Positions 39,754-52,134 of a stretch of DNA of 64,000 bases are shown piece by piece. Position numbers and translations under genes: made by a program. Where the stretch lies: the NCBI GenBank assembly GCA_025738555.1, contig JAOVFP010000005.1:1736001-1800000 (forward strand), in the 5' to 3' direction. Below the pieces are notes generated by a model, which saw only the letters and a program-made list of their open reading frames with translations, was not told where the DNA came from and did not search any database. How positions within the stretch are numbered: the stretch's first letter is position 1; each line of letters begins with the position of its first letter. Source of the DNA: Cyathus striatus (Eukaryota; Basidiomycota; Agaricomycetes; Agaricales; Nidulariaceae).

Positions 39754-40500
39754 CTAAAACTTGTATTCTGCTATATCGTAAAGAGACATATCGAAGCCCA
39801 GGACAAACCTCTTATCGAAGTAATAGTCAAAATTATTTACCGATGGCTCTTTCTTAGAAAACATGAGATAGAAAATGAACTCTTCACACTCTTCCTGGAA
39901 TGAGTTCAATTCTTCGTCATCGTTTAGAATGAAATTCATTTCCTTCAGCGGTGATATAGAATTCTCGTGGTCGATAAACAAGTGTTATAAATTTTCGAAT
40001 GACACTGAGTCTTTTTGCCGGTAATCTCCTTCCGGTGGATTTCCTTTGATATTAAATGCCCGGGCCCCCTGTACATAGCTGCCTCAGTTGGCGGGATATG
40101 TGGACCCATTCCAAGATCTCCATAGGCTTCTCAAGTATGAGACATGTTAGAGACCGATAGGAACTTAGTGTGACTAGGTTGGGGCAAGTTTGGTCAGAAC
40201 GGCAGATCATCTGCTCATGATTGGAGGCAGTCTCAAACACATTTCCAAACCCCGATCTTCCAGGTGAACCTGCACTCAACCGCCTAATCCCACATCTCGG
40301 TACGGAGCTTATGATCAGTTGAAAAAGGTTTGGGAACTGCTGGTATAGTAGCAGGTTCCCGAGCAATACACCAATATTGTTGGATTCCAGCTTAAATATT
40401 CGTATAGATTGCTGGTACGGCTCGATGATAGCCTTCACGAATGCCCGTACATAATGCAGCAAGTTTTTCTTTGAAGTGTACATCGATATCAATATCCAAG
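39754..40500 (-). pseudogene. Decayed partial copy of the neighbouring F-box gene
   Basis: Fragments on the minus strand align in order with the middle and end of the F-box protein at 41395-43303. Examples are QQSIRIFKLESNN against QQSIRTFELQSTN, MICRS, YRSLTCLILEKPMEILEW against YRSLTCLIIEQFMSIFEW, and FILNDDEELNSFQEECEEFI against FNLNDDELDVFQEEFEDLI. The F-box and coiled coil are absent, a central segment is deleted, and frames are broken. Non-coding sequence beyond it (40515-40700) still matches the 5' region of the intact gene, including the first-intron area, where the splice donor is changed. This was a tandem gene duplication followed by deletions. Confidence 0.8.
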
Positions 40501-41394
40501 GGAAGTGCGATCATTCAGTAAATAATGTTAAGCTAGCACGAAAGTGGATTCAAGGGCTCGCAAACTTAGGAGAAATTTTAATGTAAGTCTTAGCTGTGAA
40601 TAGATGGTACGTATCGATGAAAGTTGACGTTTAACGCAGATGTCTCAAGACTCTCATAGTAAGTTTCTCGGGGGAGATCCGAATGTGATCGTGACTGCCA
40701 CTGACTAGTACTTGAAGGGAGATGGACACATGTATGTACTCACTCGACGACTCCTGGACCATACATCCTTGAGCCATACACATGATGCTCGGTGTTGGAC
40801 ATGATGGCTTAAAAAGTCTGATAGCAAAACCAATTTCAAGTCTTGTCATGAAGTTACAGTACTTATTTAGATGCTCGTCTATAGAACGTTGCCCAAGACC
40901 CGGATCAGTGATACTTCTACTCTACCCCATTTCCTCCCTTAGAGAACCTGTTAATTTTGTGGAGGAGGATATTTGCTTGTCTATCCTCGACACAAAGAAA
41001 CGTTGCGAGTCGATGGACGTCCGTTCATCCTCCAGTTCTAGTGAGGTACGATTCGAGTTGAAATGGGGGGAAACGAAAACTTAGATTCAAATGAGAGTAG
41101 GTACGACAGTTTAAGTAGCTAACAAATGCGGTATGTATGAGTAAGCGACAGTAAGAATGAAATGTGTTACGGTAATGAAAAACACGAGTTTCGCATCGCA
41201 GGCAAACTGCATGCTCTACAAATTTATTATATTTAATCTGCGGCACTATGTACCTGGTGTAATTTAATTTATACTTTGTAGCTTTTTCTTTTGGACGTAT
41301 TCTCTGGTATTTTTGTTCCGGAACCCATCTTACATATAAGTAATCAAATACAGTCAGTAAACTACAATGATGGTCTCGTTTCATTTTCCCAAAA

Positions 41395-43303
41395 TTAAAA
41401 TGAAAAACTTTGTTGGTATTCTTCTTGCAAATCCTGCATATCACTGATAAACATATCTTCGTGGTCCGAAACAGATTCCGTTAGGCGGAAGTTACAGTTA
41501 AAATGTTGCACCGATGGTTCCTTAGACATATATTTCAGATCATTAATGAGGTCTTCAAACTCTTCTTGGAACACGTCCAATTCATCATCGTTCAGATTAA
41601 AGTCTATATTCTGTAAAGGGAAAATGGAGCTGATGTTTTGAGAAGCTTCCCATCTCGAGCTAAGGGCAAGCTTAATATCCTCGTGTGGAAATACGGTCTC
41701 GCGCCCATCGCTCATAATTCTAAGTTTCATTCGCTTCATACGAGGGAACATAATAGCAGACAAGGGCAATGCAGGATCAACCCTCAAAAGCTTAAGGAGG
41801 GGGCTGAAGTCATGGTACGCGATGATGCATTCAAATTCTTCAACACGCCTTAACTTGTTCTTTAAAGGAGTGATATAACCCAAATCAAAGTCTATGCCTT
41901 GACATCGGATAGCCAGGTGTCGAACTTCTGGGATTTTACTATACAGTATGCCATGAGGGCCCGTCATGACTCCAAAAGAAAGCCGGAAATCCTCAAGGAC
42001 CGGGAATTCAAGCGATAGGAATGACAAGCAAGGGAAACAATCCTTGTGGTAGATATACAATTGTTTCAAATTCTCGAATGACACTCCTTCAGAATGTTCA
42101 CTCGATGATTGATCAACCAACGTTCCTTCTAGGTGGAAAACACCTGTGTGTAGCTGGGGGAGCCGACAGAAATTATTGGCCCATTCGAAGATGCTCATAA
42201 ACTGCTCGATTATGAGGCATGTTAGAGACCGATAGGATGGCAATGGATCCATCAAAATAGGATCGATATGTTGAGAGCGGCATATCATTAGTTTAAGATT
42301 GGGAGCATCGTGGAAGATATTGAATGTCGAGCGTCCAAGTTGACTTGCGAACAGTTGTCTTCTGTGTAATTGCTTTGAAAAGCTTAAGAGCAATTTAGTG
42401 AGCTTTGGGAATTCTGGCTGGTATGGTAAAAGATTTTGGAGCAACTGGTCAAAATTGGTGGATTGTAGCTCGAATGTGCGAATGGATTGCTGACACAACA
42501 AGATTGCATGCAAGAAGGCGCGTGCATAGGGTAGTGAATGATTGCTGAAGTATAACTCGAGTTTAACATCCAAGGGAAGTTCCTTCGCCCGTAAAAACCA
42601 TAGAAGAGCTGAGCACTGTGCTTTTATATATCGACGTTGAGTAAGTTCTTCCGATCCGAATTCTGCAATACACATGGAGAGAGATCTCCATAACCAAGGC
42701 ATATGTATGGCTGTATTCCTCCACTCTCTACACACTTGACATAAAAGTAATGGAGAATGAAGGGGATCGGGAGTCTTTTTATTGGGAACTTGCTCGAATA
42801 TTGCGACTAGGATGTCGAAAGGTAGACGCTTTATAGGAGCGGCGACGATGCAGCATGATTCGTTATCCTTCATCAACACGTCCTTCTCCGCGACAAGAAA
42901 TGCGAGCCGTTCATTTATCGCTTTTATTTCAGACTCTAATGCTGCGATTTTCGTTTGGATTTCCGCTTGAAAATGCAGAACTCCCTGACGCTGAATATCA
43001 TTTGGCGGGCTATTTGTGAACAGCAAATAGGCAAATCTGTCGGGAAACGTGGAAATCTGTAGATTATTCAGCAAATAATGTTAGATTAGCACGCAACGTT
43101 GAAGGGCTCACAGGCTTGAGAGAATTGTTCATGCTTTGAACCGTGGATAGATAGCACAAACGACAATAGTTGACGTTGAACGCAGGAAGCCTCGTGCTCT
43201 CTATTGTTCTTGATAGCTCGACACGTATGCTCGGCGGGAGCCGAATGTATTTGCGATAAATACGTGCATACATACTCAACATCAACATATCGAATGTGTC
43301 CAT
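41395..43303 (-). CDS. F-box protein with N-terminal coiled coil
   Basis: Two exons (43112-43303 and 41395-43056, intron 55 nt) give 617 aa. The junction reads NNSLKP/ISTFPDRF, with donor GTGAGC and acceptor CTACAG. A coiled coil (FQAEIQTKIAALESEIKAIN) is followed by the F-box IKRLPFDILVAIFEQVP, then LLCQVCREWRNTAIHMPWLW, as in the very large F-box families of mushrooms. The C-terminal ~400 residues look like degenerate leucine-rich segments for substrate choice. Its expected role is substrate adaptor of an SCF ubiquitin ligase. The start at 43303 is one of several Met codons in the first exon, so the N-terminus is less certain. A broken copy lies just downstream. Confidence 0.82.
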
Positions 43304-43879
43304 AATTATCGTGCGCGTCAATTGCGCATTCGAGTGGAACGCGCCTATTACAACGATGCAGTCTTGACATTAAGTAGGTTCTGTACATCTTTGTCTTCTC
43401 TATCAAAATATCACTATCCAGAACCACCTTAGAACCACCACGAAGCTGCTCTTGGCCAGTACAAAGAGGCCGAGAAATGTATTGCATTACCACCATTTTG
43501 TCGGCACTGTCTTGTTAGCGGTTATCGATTACCGGCTACCTATCGCCAACCTATCGCTGGACCTTTGGAGACAAATACGAATTTCGTCCAAAATCGGATT
43601 ACATCATATAAAGAGATATCATGCTGAAAATGCGAGAGTTACAAGTGAAATTTCTGGGCAGGCCTTAAAGTCAGTTACCCATATTTTAAATATTATTTAG
43701 CTGGATCCTGCAAAATGAATAATCACGTGATACTCGTCTTTTTATTAGATACCAAAAATTGGATTACGTCAGCTTGCCAACCAATTACCAACGATGAACT
43801 TCGCACCGGTTACGCCTCCCCAACGCCTCCCACTGTCGTTGTAGCTGACCTCCACGATGACCACCGGCTGCACTTAACA
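43304..43879. other. Intergenic, nothing firm
   Basis: Promoter side of the F-box gene and the possible upstream part of the BTB relic. An open frame from 43715 leads into that relic. Confidence 0.45.
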
Positions 43880-44220
43880 AATTTCATCCATGAAAACAAT
43901 GCTACAGACTTTTCGACTCAGCTTGGACCCACAATGACTCCTAGCAGCGATGCAACGCGCAAGCATCTAACATACTGGACCGAGGATGGCTAACTCGTAG
44001 TGCACGTCGAAGACACGCCCTACAAAGTTCATCATTGTACCTTCATGTCGCGTACTTCACCGGGCCGTACTTTGCTTCTATTTCATTCTCTTCAACCTAG
44101 AATGTGGCAAAATTGGATCGAGAAAATGGGTTACCCTATGCCTTTGTCTCCCGGCACAGCACAGGAGCGAAAGCCGAGGATGTGGAAAGGCTTCTAGATT
44201 TCCTTTACTTTGATGTGTGA
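43880..44220 (+). pseudogene. BTB/POZ-domain gene relic
   Basis: The frame reads SSDATRKHLTYWTEDG, then a TAA at 43991-43993, then LVVHVEDTPYKVHHCTFMSR in the same frame. This is the start of a BTB domain of the type frequent in mushrooms (usually GNLVVQVEDTLYKVHR-like). Further on, the matching continuation AEDVERLLDFLYFDV appears in another frame and ends in TGA at 44218-44220. One nonsense codon and at least one frameshift make a functional product unlikely. Confidence 0.65.
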
Positions 44221-45521
44221 GTGGGTCCAAGTTGTTAGTCAGAAAAAGAACTGTGGGGAACTCTGTCTTACCAGGTCCGGCACCGGGCATCTAATGTCAG
44301 AGCTTTCTTCTACCTTTCTTCGCGACGGAGGGCACAAGGCATGGAACTACTACCTACAAATAGCTCCATGTCATTACTTCCTCGTGGTTAATGACTTTTA
44401 CACAAAATATGTGCATATTGAAGAGCACTAACGGTTGTATTAAGGTCATTAACCTCCAGCACCTCGTTTGAACGTGGTATCAATTCTTCGAATAACGAGC
44501 CCACAATAGCTTAATTTCCCCGAGCGTCATTCAACTGCTAAAGATCCCTTTGAGACATGATTTCCCGGCGGCACAGTACCCTTCACCCACCCAGAAGGAC
44601 TTCACGAAGCATTACGCATTACATCTTGCTACTGAATTTCATATTCTATCTGTAAGTTATTTTAGGCACATTTCAAAATTTGAAATGTAAGAAACTGAAA
44701 CCGAGACATAGGCGCGAAAGGCATTCCTCTACAGTCTTGTGATGACGACACAGTTTCACGAGGAAGATGAAGTCGACTTGGTTCCTGGCGAGAACAATGG
44801 TCGCGAGGACCCACCGACGCAAACTTCGCTGAAATCGGACAAGGCCGATGGTCGCAGGCCCACAGATGCCGACATAATCGCGGAGGAGGGCCCAACAGAG
44901 AGCACACCGACACATCTTGTCGCCGTCAGATGCAAAGCTTTGCGGTCAGCTGATGTCTCAGCTTATTGAGCACTCTACTCCTACCCTTTTTAAGCCCGCG
45001 ACGACATCCCATATGGAATGTACTGATGTGTTTGCAGACACACGGATGCCGCTCGTTACCCAGCCCGCACTCGAGGACGATGGAGTCTAGTACAAGCCTC
45101 TTGAAACCTCGAGCGTATTAAAGACACCGATTGGAAAAGCATGGACTATGTCATGTACATCATCAGCGTCATTGAGAAAAGGCAGGAATGGACATATGAA
45201 CAGAAGGTCGCATGGAATTTAATAGATGGTTGGTTGGGGATAGATTCGGTTACGGCACCATAAATCTTTGTATGATGAATTTGCGAATTTTGACTTGTGG
45301 GTCCCGCCCTCGTGTTGAGGTTTAGTTTTAGCAAGCCGTAAAGGTGTGTTTTCTACACCGGAAGTTATCTTGGCTCTTTAACCTTTCTGGGGATTCTTCT
45401 ATAGAACAAGGGTGTCTCGATGTCCAGCCGATGGTGGTCTGAGAGTTTTCGCATTTGTACAGATTTGACTGAGCAAAGCTGGTTCTGACTCGACGGCCTA
45501 TCCCGGTAATCGAAATGTAGC
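44221..45521. other. Intergenic, unconvincing frames only
   Basis: A 76-codon acidic frame at 44739-44969 (+) and short frames on the other strand have no recognised domain. I call no gene. Confidence 0.45.
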
Positions 45522-46120
45522 TTACTCCGCAGGCAAGTTCTCGTTTAAAACATCATCAACGAGAATTTCTAACGCGCTAGCGCAGTTTATGCACTCCGTA
45601 AGTTCTCCTTGCGACGAGGTATGAATTTTAAGTCCCAATAAAATAGTGATGCTATCAACACGGGAAATTTGTAAAATTCTTGCATCACGGGATGAGATAA
45701 AGAACAATGCAGCCTCGAGATCACACTCGTAAGGCAGTCTGGCTTCCAGAACTTCGAATTGGACAATTGTTTGCAGTTGTCTGGGCTTGCAGGTCCACCA
45801 TGCTCGTCGGCAGTATCCTTTTTATAGAGCTCTAGCCTCTCGATCGTCACCCATTGGTGGATCACTTTGAACGGCGGTTCCTTGAAATTTGAGCATCGTT
45901 TGTGTACATTGTATGTATGCTTTAATCGCGTACGCATCTAATGTGCTGCTCGTTGGATAATTCATCAACCCATCCACGCGCCAGCGCCCCGCCCAATCTT
46001 CCAGGAAAAACAAGTTGAGGGAGGAATTGACAGGAATTTGAAATCTTCGACCTATTCGGAACTTGGCAGAAACAACTGGTATGTCGACAGTCGTAGGTTT
46101 CTCCGTTTCAACTGTTATGC
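45522..46120 (-). CDS. Uncharacterised coding fragment (probable 3' exons of an unrecognised gene)
   Basis: On the minus strand an open frame from about 46120 reads VDIPVVSAKFRIGRRFQIPV and later LNLFFLEDWAGRWRVDGLMN. It is interrupted by a TAA that a 48-nt intron at 45803-45850 (GTGACG donor, GACGAG acceptor) would remove. It resumes as AWWTCKPRQLQTIVQFEVLE and ends ALEILVDDVLNENLPAE-stop at 45522. Amino-acid composition looks coding, but I find no start codon or first exon upstream and recognise no family. It could be a degraded gene. Confidence 0.35.
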
Positions 46121-46462
46121 GTTAAGCCGGTATGTCATAAATTTTGAGATCTCATCCCATTTAAGCTTTCCTTAGGAATCGTGCTCATTGTTCAGCATGG
46201 TTCATTTGGTGCTCATAGTTCCGTTTGCTCTACACATCCACCTAATAGACACCCACTGACTCTGAATTAGTTAGGAAGCATTCCTAAATCATTTCAGATT
46301 CTTGTTCACCGGGATCTCGATACCCCTTATTTGAGTCACTTTGGGTGAGTGGGCACACAATGCTAAACAGAGTACATTATGAAACGTGTCCGTTATCCGT
46401 ATATACTGTGTTGTTGGCCCTACTACGCACCTCGTTGGCGTCGACACATAATCCTCACCATT
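46121..46462. other. Intergenic, nothing recognised
   Basis: Spacer upstream of the ABC transporter with no supported gene. Any 5' exon of the preceding fragment would be here, but none was found. Confidence 0.45.
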
Positions 46463-46474
46463 TAGTTTATAAAC
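46463..46474 (+). promoter_or_regulatory. TATA-like box of the ABC transporter gene
   Basis: TTTAGTTTATAAAC is about 65-75 bp upstream of the chosen ATG at 46538. The box makes the ATG at 46478 too close to the probable transcription start, which supports 46538 as the start codon. Confidence 0.5.
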
Positions 46475-46537
46475 GGGATGTTAACTGAAGTCTTTTCTCG
46501 AAGTTCTCTCGCTTACCTCTTACATCCTTCATCGATC

Positions 46538-49155
46538 ATGGCTTCAGAAGAGCCCTCCGGCAGAAAACAAGTCACCGATAAGCGATCTCGCGCGAAATCC
46601 CACCTTCGGAAACTGAAGTGGGGTATCTTCGAAGTCGCATATGAAAGGCCTGAGAGTCTTTTCTCACGTTCTACGGTCGATTATATCTACTCCTGTCGAA
46701 TACCCGCCCACTATACACTTCGGTTCTTAAAGGAACTGGCAGACATCGCCCCATATTCCTTTTTCTTGCATATCGCATGTTGCCTATATCTAAGCATTTC
46801 CCCTGCGCTATCACTCTACTTTGCACATGCTATCCTTGCTTTTGTAAGTGAGACTGCGACCATGTGTCATGGAAACAGATACTCATATAGCATGCCCAGG
46901 GGCAAAAGTTAATATTTACCAGAGATATTAATGACTACGATCGGGTCATATTGCTATTATTCATCTGTATGTGGATCATATCCGCATTTTTATCGTCTGC
47001 TATTCAGAGAACGTGGCAAGTAATCATTCAGGTTTACTTGAATAAATCTCATAGTTAATCATATATTAAATAGCGACGATAACAGGCTTTGTCTTGGCGG
47101 ACACTTGCGATGCCATTTTCTTCCTCGATTTGCTCACGGTATGATAACGTATCAAATTATAACTATCCAACTAATACTAGCTAATACTTCGCCATAGCAA
47201 GTCTTGAAGCGGATATGTCTTTCATACAAGGTAAGTGTCATTTTGTTACCGCCTGTCGCGAGACGCTGATGTCACTTTAGACTATAAGCTTCAAGGTACT
47301 CTTCCCAGACCCTGGTCATTCAGCGACGGAGCCCCTGGTCTGGATATATTTACAGAACTGTTTACAAGAGCTACAAATTTGCTTACGGTAGCCTTCGAGC
47401 TACTTGTCCTGGTATACATCATATCGCGGAAGGCGACCTCGGACTCGTATATTTTATTGTTTTTAAGTCTTTTCTGCCTAATCATAACGGTGATTTGTCC
47501 TTCGAATGGAACTGAAGGCGCGGGTAAGCCTTTTGATTTACAGATATAATAGTGACTAATTTGAGTCAAGGATATACATTCTGGACAAAAAACCCACACT
47601 TTTATCGACTTTCGGCGTTGCATCTTATAATTTTTGATCCAAGCTATCGCGAGACACTGGCAAAAGACGGATTGAACGAACACCTGTATTACGGTAAATA
47701 ATAACTTTAAAGGTATCTTCCTATACGACCTAACAATATATCAAAGACTATAAACGCACTACCGAGTCGCTAGGCATAGTAAAATCAGATACTTTTATGC
47801 TGGCATGGAATTATCCCTGTCCTTGGTACTGGGAGCTGACTCGTAGCCTGATCACTGATTATCCAATGGTCAACATTTCACCATTTCGTTATCAATTTTA
47901 TGCTAATAATTCATGATATGAAAATAGGCTATGTATGCCGTCACCTTGCCATGGAGATTTTCAAATTCGTCGTTGGCTACCATGGCTCTTTTCCAATATG
48001 GAATGAATGCTCTGAGACAGAGTGTTACCCTATGTCTAACAGGGCCAGCTCCATTACGGGATACTTTCGTCAGGGCCCAGACGCTTTATACCACACTCAG
48101 CTACGTGAACCCATCTCATACTGGGACGGTGAAATATCCGCACCCAACCGCCAGTTCCTTGAAAGGAATGAAAATATCCTTCAGGTATTCTTATCTGAGA
48201 TATGCTGAAATAGTCTAACTAACGTTTTGTAGGGATGTTTGCGTTCGATACGAGGGCATTGATAACGGAAACGACATACTTGGTGCTGGCCTTGAAGCAG
48301 TCAAATCTGCGACATTCGACATCAAACCTGGTCAGCTGGTTGTTATCACCGGTGTTAACGGTAGTGGAAAGTCGTCGCTTCTGAAATTAATTCCACGATT
48401 AAACAACCCATCATCTGGGTCCATATTGATCGATGACCACCCGTTTGAGAATTATAGTCTCTTACAGTTTCGAAAGTCCATCGCATATCTATCTCAGAAT
48501 GAAGAAATATACCCGGTGTCCTTACGAGAAAACATGTTCATGGGAGTGATAGGCTCTGCTCGACAGCTCGCTCAAACTAACGATACATTATTGGAAAATG
48601 CCGTGGATTTAGGAGGCGCTCGCAAACTCGTGGACAGACTTGGATGGGATGCTGTCATCAAACCACCTAGTCTGATGGGCTATAGCGTTCAACATGCTGA
48701 TTTCGGTTCAATCGGCAAACGTGCTGTCGAAGAATTAGACAGAAATTCTCCTAGCTGTAAGCCGATAGAGATATCAGGGGGGGAAAGGCAGCGTTTACTT
48801 TGGTGAGATCTCGCACGTCTCATACTTTGCCTAAGATAGTGGTTCATACGATTTTAGCTCAAGGACATTCATGAAGATTATGAACAGTGATGTTCGCCTC
48901 ATCATAGTTGATGAGCCAACTTCTGCCCTGGACCCAATCGCTGAGCGTGACATCTTGCAGAATATTTTAGAGTTCCGGGAAGGGAAGACAGTGATCTTCG
49001 TATCTCATCGCTTTGGAAATCTCGTGAAGCATGCTGATCTCATTTTATGTATGAATGATGGGGTTATCGTTGAACAGGGAACACACGAATCTCTGGTACG
49101 GCATGCAGGAGGGCAATATGCTAATTTATACAAGGCACAGTGTGAGGACATTTGA
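46538..49155 (+). CDS. ABC transporter half-molecule with one nucleotide-binding domain
   Basis: Ten exons (46538-46843, 46891-47012, 47074-47138, 47198-47230, 47281-47523, 47571-47693, 47747-47868, 47928-48184, 48233-48802, 48858-49155) give 712 aa. The N-terminal ~430 residues hold about four clear hydrophobic helices (for example VILLLFICMWIISAFLSSAI) rather than an obvious six. The ATPase has Walker A GVNGSGKSS near 463, signature ISGGERQR near 603 (the classic LSGGQ with I and E), Walker B VRLIIVDEPTSALD near 630 and the switch His in VSHR. It resembles ABC-B/C exporter ATPases in an Agaricomycete-type form. Substrate and membrane are unknown. For intron 2 a GT donor at 47013 is preferred; a GC donor three bases later also keeps frame. 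Confidence 0.85.
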
Positions 49156-51279
49156 CGGTATATATTGTACGATCATAGTATTCCATCCATGTTAATTATT
49201 TTATACTTATACGCCCAGTCTATTCACACTGGAGTAATTGTTATTAATTGATAGCTCTTTGTCAGTATTCAAACGAATGCATCATTTATAAGTAGCCAGT
49301 ACTCAAAATATATACTAAACAGATTGTCCGAATACTTGCATAGTCAAGCAGAAACGACCATACTTAGATCACTGGGATGACGACCCAGGACAGTCTGAAA
49401 CGACATCATTTCCAGCACTAATGGTCGTATTCAAACTATTTAGTGCATTCTGCGTCGCCGATGTGATGCTCGAGTCGGTCCTATAAATATTAAACATCCT
49501 AACCCGACGGTCCAGACTTCAATTTCCAGCTTGATTCCTGCCTCTTTTTTCGACCATCCGCGTCAAGGAGTATGAACATGTTTAGTGTGGTTCAACAGTG
49601 CTTCTGTCATTAAAATTTAAATCCGAAAGCGTGCCGAAATGGTGCTGAAGAGCAAACGTCTACTGTAGTGGGACGGTGAAACCGGAACAAACTTGTTCGT
49701 TGCGAAAATGAATTCAATTGTATGTATCAGTTTTAAAGCTAAGTTTCTCATACTTAAGTAAATACATCCTGTTTAACTCATACATGATAGTAGATACAGC
49801 CCTAATGCGTTCATTAAGTATGTCATAATGCGTATTTGCAGATACATTCCTCCCTGCATACGACGTAAAGTCACAAGTAGAATCCTCAGCCAATTTCAGA
49901 TAACTAATACTTAATGTGGGATACAATATAGACCTCTATATGCATTTAAACTTGGATCACGTAGGTTGGAGTCACCTTTATACTTAACTTACAACGTATT
50001 CTACCCTGAGTGCTGAATTATTACTCAAGTGACGCCATGAACGGAACCTCTCCGAGCTTCGAAGACTAAACGTTAAACTCGGAGGCTCGGATTAGGGCTC
50101 ATCCGAACTCCGAGTTCCATGGAATATACAAAAACAAGTACAAGCCTTTAGAATCAGATGGATAACATTGTTCTAACAACGTATGTTATCTCCTACCAGT
50201 GTTTTATATGTTTTCAGACTTTCAGTCCGTCGCCTTTTACAATAAATGATAATAAATCGAGCGGCGAATTCAGTTCTATACACTAGTACCAACTTTCAAC
50301 TTGCACCGTTATCGTGTCCTGTCCACTGTCCAGTGCCGACACGAGTCCCAGGCTCACAAGAAGAACGGAACCTACGTTTCCACTAATACCAAAGCATCAT
50401 CGTATTTTCCGAGACACGACCACCAAACCCGACTCAAAGATGGAAGAAGCTTCTATGTTGCTCCACTGTATGGTGGCTTAGCTTCATCAACCAACATTGT
50501 CAATTTCGGTCAAATTTCGGCTCTTCGGAACGCCCTGTTGGTATTCTCAAAGTCGGTCTTAAGACTAGAGGAATAAAACTATTTTTAGAATTTCGGAGAG
50601 CAGACATTCCCATATATGGTTGGCTGGCTTATGGCTTTGATCGTGTTACTGGTCTGGCCGGCTTTGACGTTCTGGAGTCATTTTTTCAAATAATAACGCG
50701 CTTTTCTGGTAAAATCAGGGCACATGTGCAAACATTGCAAAGGTTTTTGTCTGTTCAAGTTCTTCATTACTATTCAGTTTCTTCTCTTCGGCCTAAATTT
50801 GAAACGAAATACTACGGACGAACTCAAAGCTTAGTCTAAACTTCCGGCAAGTTACCTCTTCTCGTAATTAACTCGTCTCGAACTTACCCACTTAATGTTC
50901 ATAACCGGTTCCAATATGATTTCATAATTCTTTATTCCAACGGCTGGTACACTTTACATATCTTGATTTTTATCTCGAATATCAGCCTACAATGAACATA
51001 GGCTGTGTCAGAAGAATCAACTAGCTCTGCCGTTCCGGCGGCGAGCGGCACCTACTATGGAGCACTAGGGCATTTTGATTCTTCTATTCAAATTCAGTTG
51101 TGCATCCTGGCGCTCGCTGGCCTAGCGGACATATTTTTGAAACACAAGGGAAGGCCATATCCGTGGACAGTGGAAAGTAAAGAATATAAAAAGGCTCTGC
51201 GTTAGCTCTGTATGCTACAGAAACATATTCTCTGACGTACCGTTGCATACCTGTCCTATCCAAACGACTCTTTTGCACC
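49156..51279. other. Intergenic, nothing recognised
   Basis: 2.1 kb of AT-rich spacer. Open frames at 50301-50576 and 51005-51205 lack an ATG at their start and any family feature. Confidence 0.5.
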
Positions 51280-52134
51280 ATGTTCAAAGTTCTTGCTACT
51301 TTCTTGGCTGTTGCCACTGCTATCATTGGAACTCGTGCTGAAACGCACACCATTCATTTTGACAACCGGTCAGTTACAGAGCACACAGTTTAATAAATAC
51401 TGACAGACACACTTGTGTTGGTTCTTTATAGCTGTGGACGTGGTACTGTACGTACTCCACCCGCCGTTGGAATTTCTAACAACATATTGAAATTTTATCC
51501 AGCCCACCCTCGTTCAGAACGGACGGATTCTCTCTACTGGAGGAGACTTTACTTCCAATGGTCCCTTCGTTGCTGGAATCGCGTACGCAGTCAATGTACG
51601 ATTTTATTTCACATTCCTAATATTCTATCTCTTCTAGCTATCTTCAAACTGGTAACTGCTTATTGAATGGAGAACACTGTGGAACCGTTGAGATGACCTT
51701 GCAAAACCCTACCTCGCCTGGCAGCGGATCAAGCGCCGATATCTCTCTCATTCCACCGTACGTTTTCTTATCTGGACTTAGGAGCCTGAGCTCACCATTT
51801 TTCGTAGCCTTGCGTTCAACGTTCCTCTCGGTTTTGGGTAAGTATATATATAATGGATAACTTAAATATGAAACACCTACTTAACTTGTTTAGATACTAC
51901 AACGGATGCGCTGGTGCTGGAGCTGAATGTACGTTATTCGATCTTTTAGTCATCAACTATACTCAGCGAGGACATAGGCAATAACGCCAACTGCAACACT
52001 GCCTTCCACGTCCCCACTGATAATCAGGTTCAGGTTGCATGCCAGCAGGACAATGTAATTATATATCCTATCCTATTTCACGCAAGCTGTTCTAACTTTA
52101 TTGGCAGGTTAACCTTGCTATCACCTTCTGTTAA
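51280..52134 (+). CDS. Small secreted 'glycopeptide'-type protein
   Basis: Eight exons: 51280-51368, 51432-51447, 51503-51582, 51638-51757, 51808-51837, 51894-51928, 51978-52054, 52108-52134. They give 157 aa. It begins with a signal peptide (MFKVLATFLAVATAIIGTRA). The mature part starts ETHTIHFDNRCGRGTPTLVQ and includes STGGDFTSNGPFVAGIAYLQ, NPTSPGSGSSADISLIPP, FGYYNGCAGAGAECNNANC and a C-terminal VNLAITFC. Eight Cys residues suggest four disulfides. It matches the layout of proteins annotated as 'glycopeptide' in basidiomycetes, with a loose likeness to thaumatin-type folds. It is extracellular; the role is unknown. Exons of 16 and 27-35 nt make automated prediction error-prone. Confidence 0.85.

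Noticed and set aside
46478..46537. Upstream in-frame ATG of the ABC transporter
   Set aside because: Only a few bases beyond the TATA-like box, so probably before the transcription start; ATG at 46538 preferred.
51005..51205. 66-codon hydrophobic frame before the glycopeptide gene
   Set aside because: Begins at GTG, no upstream exon with ATG found and no homology recognised.
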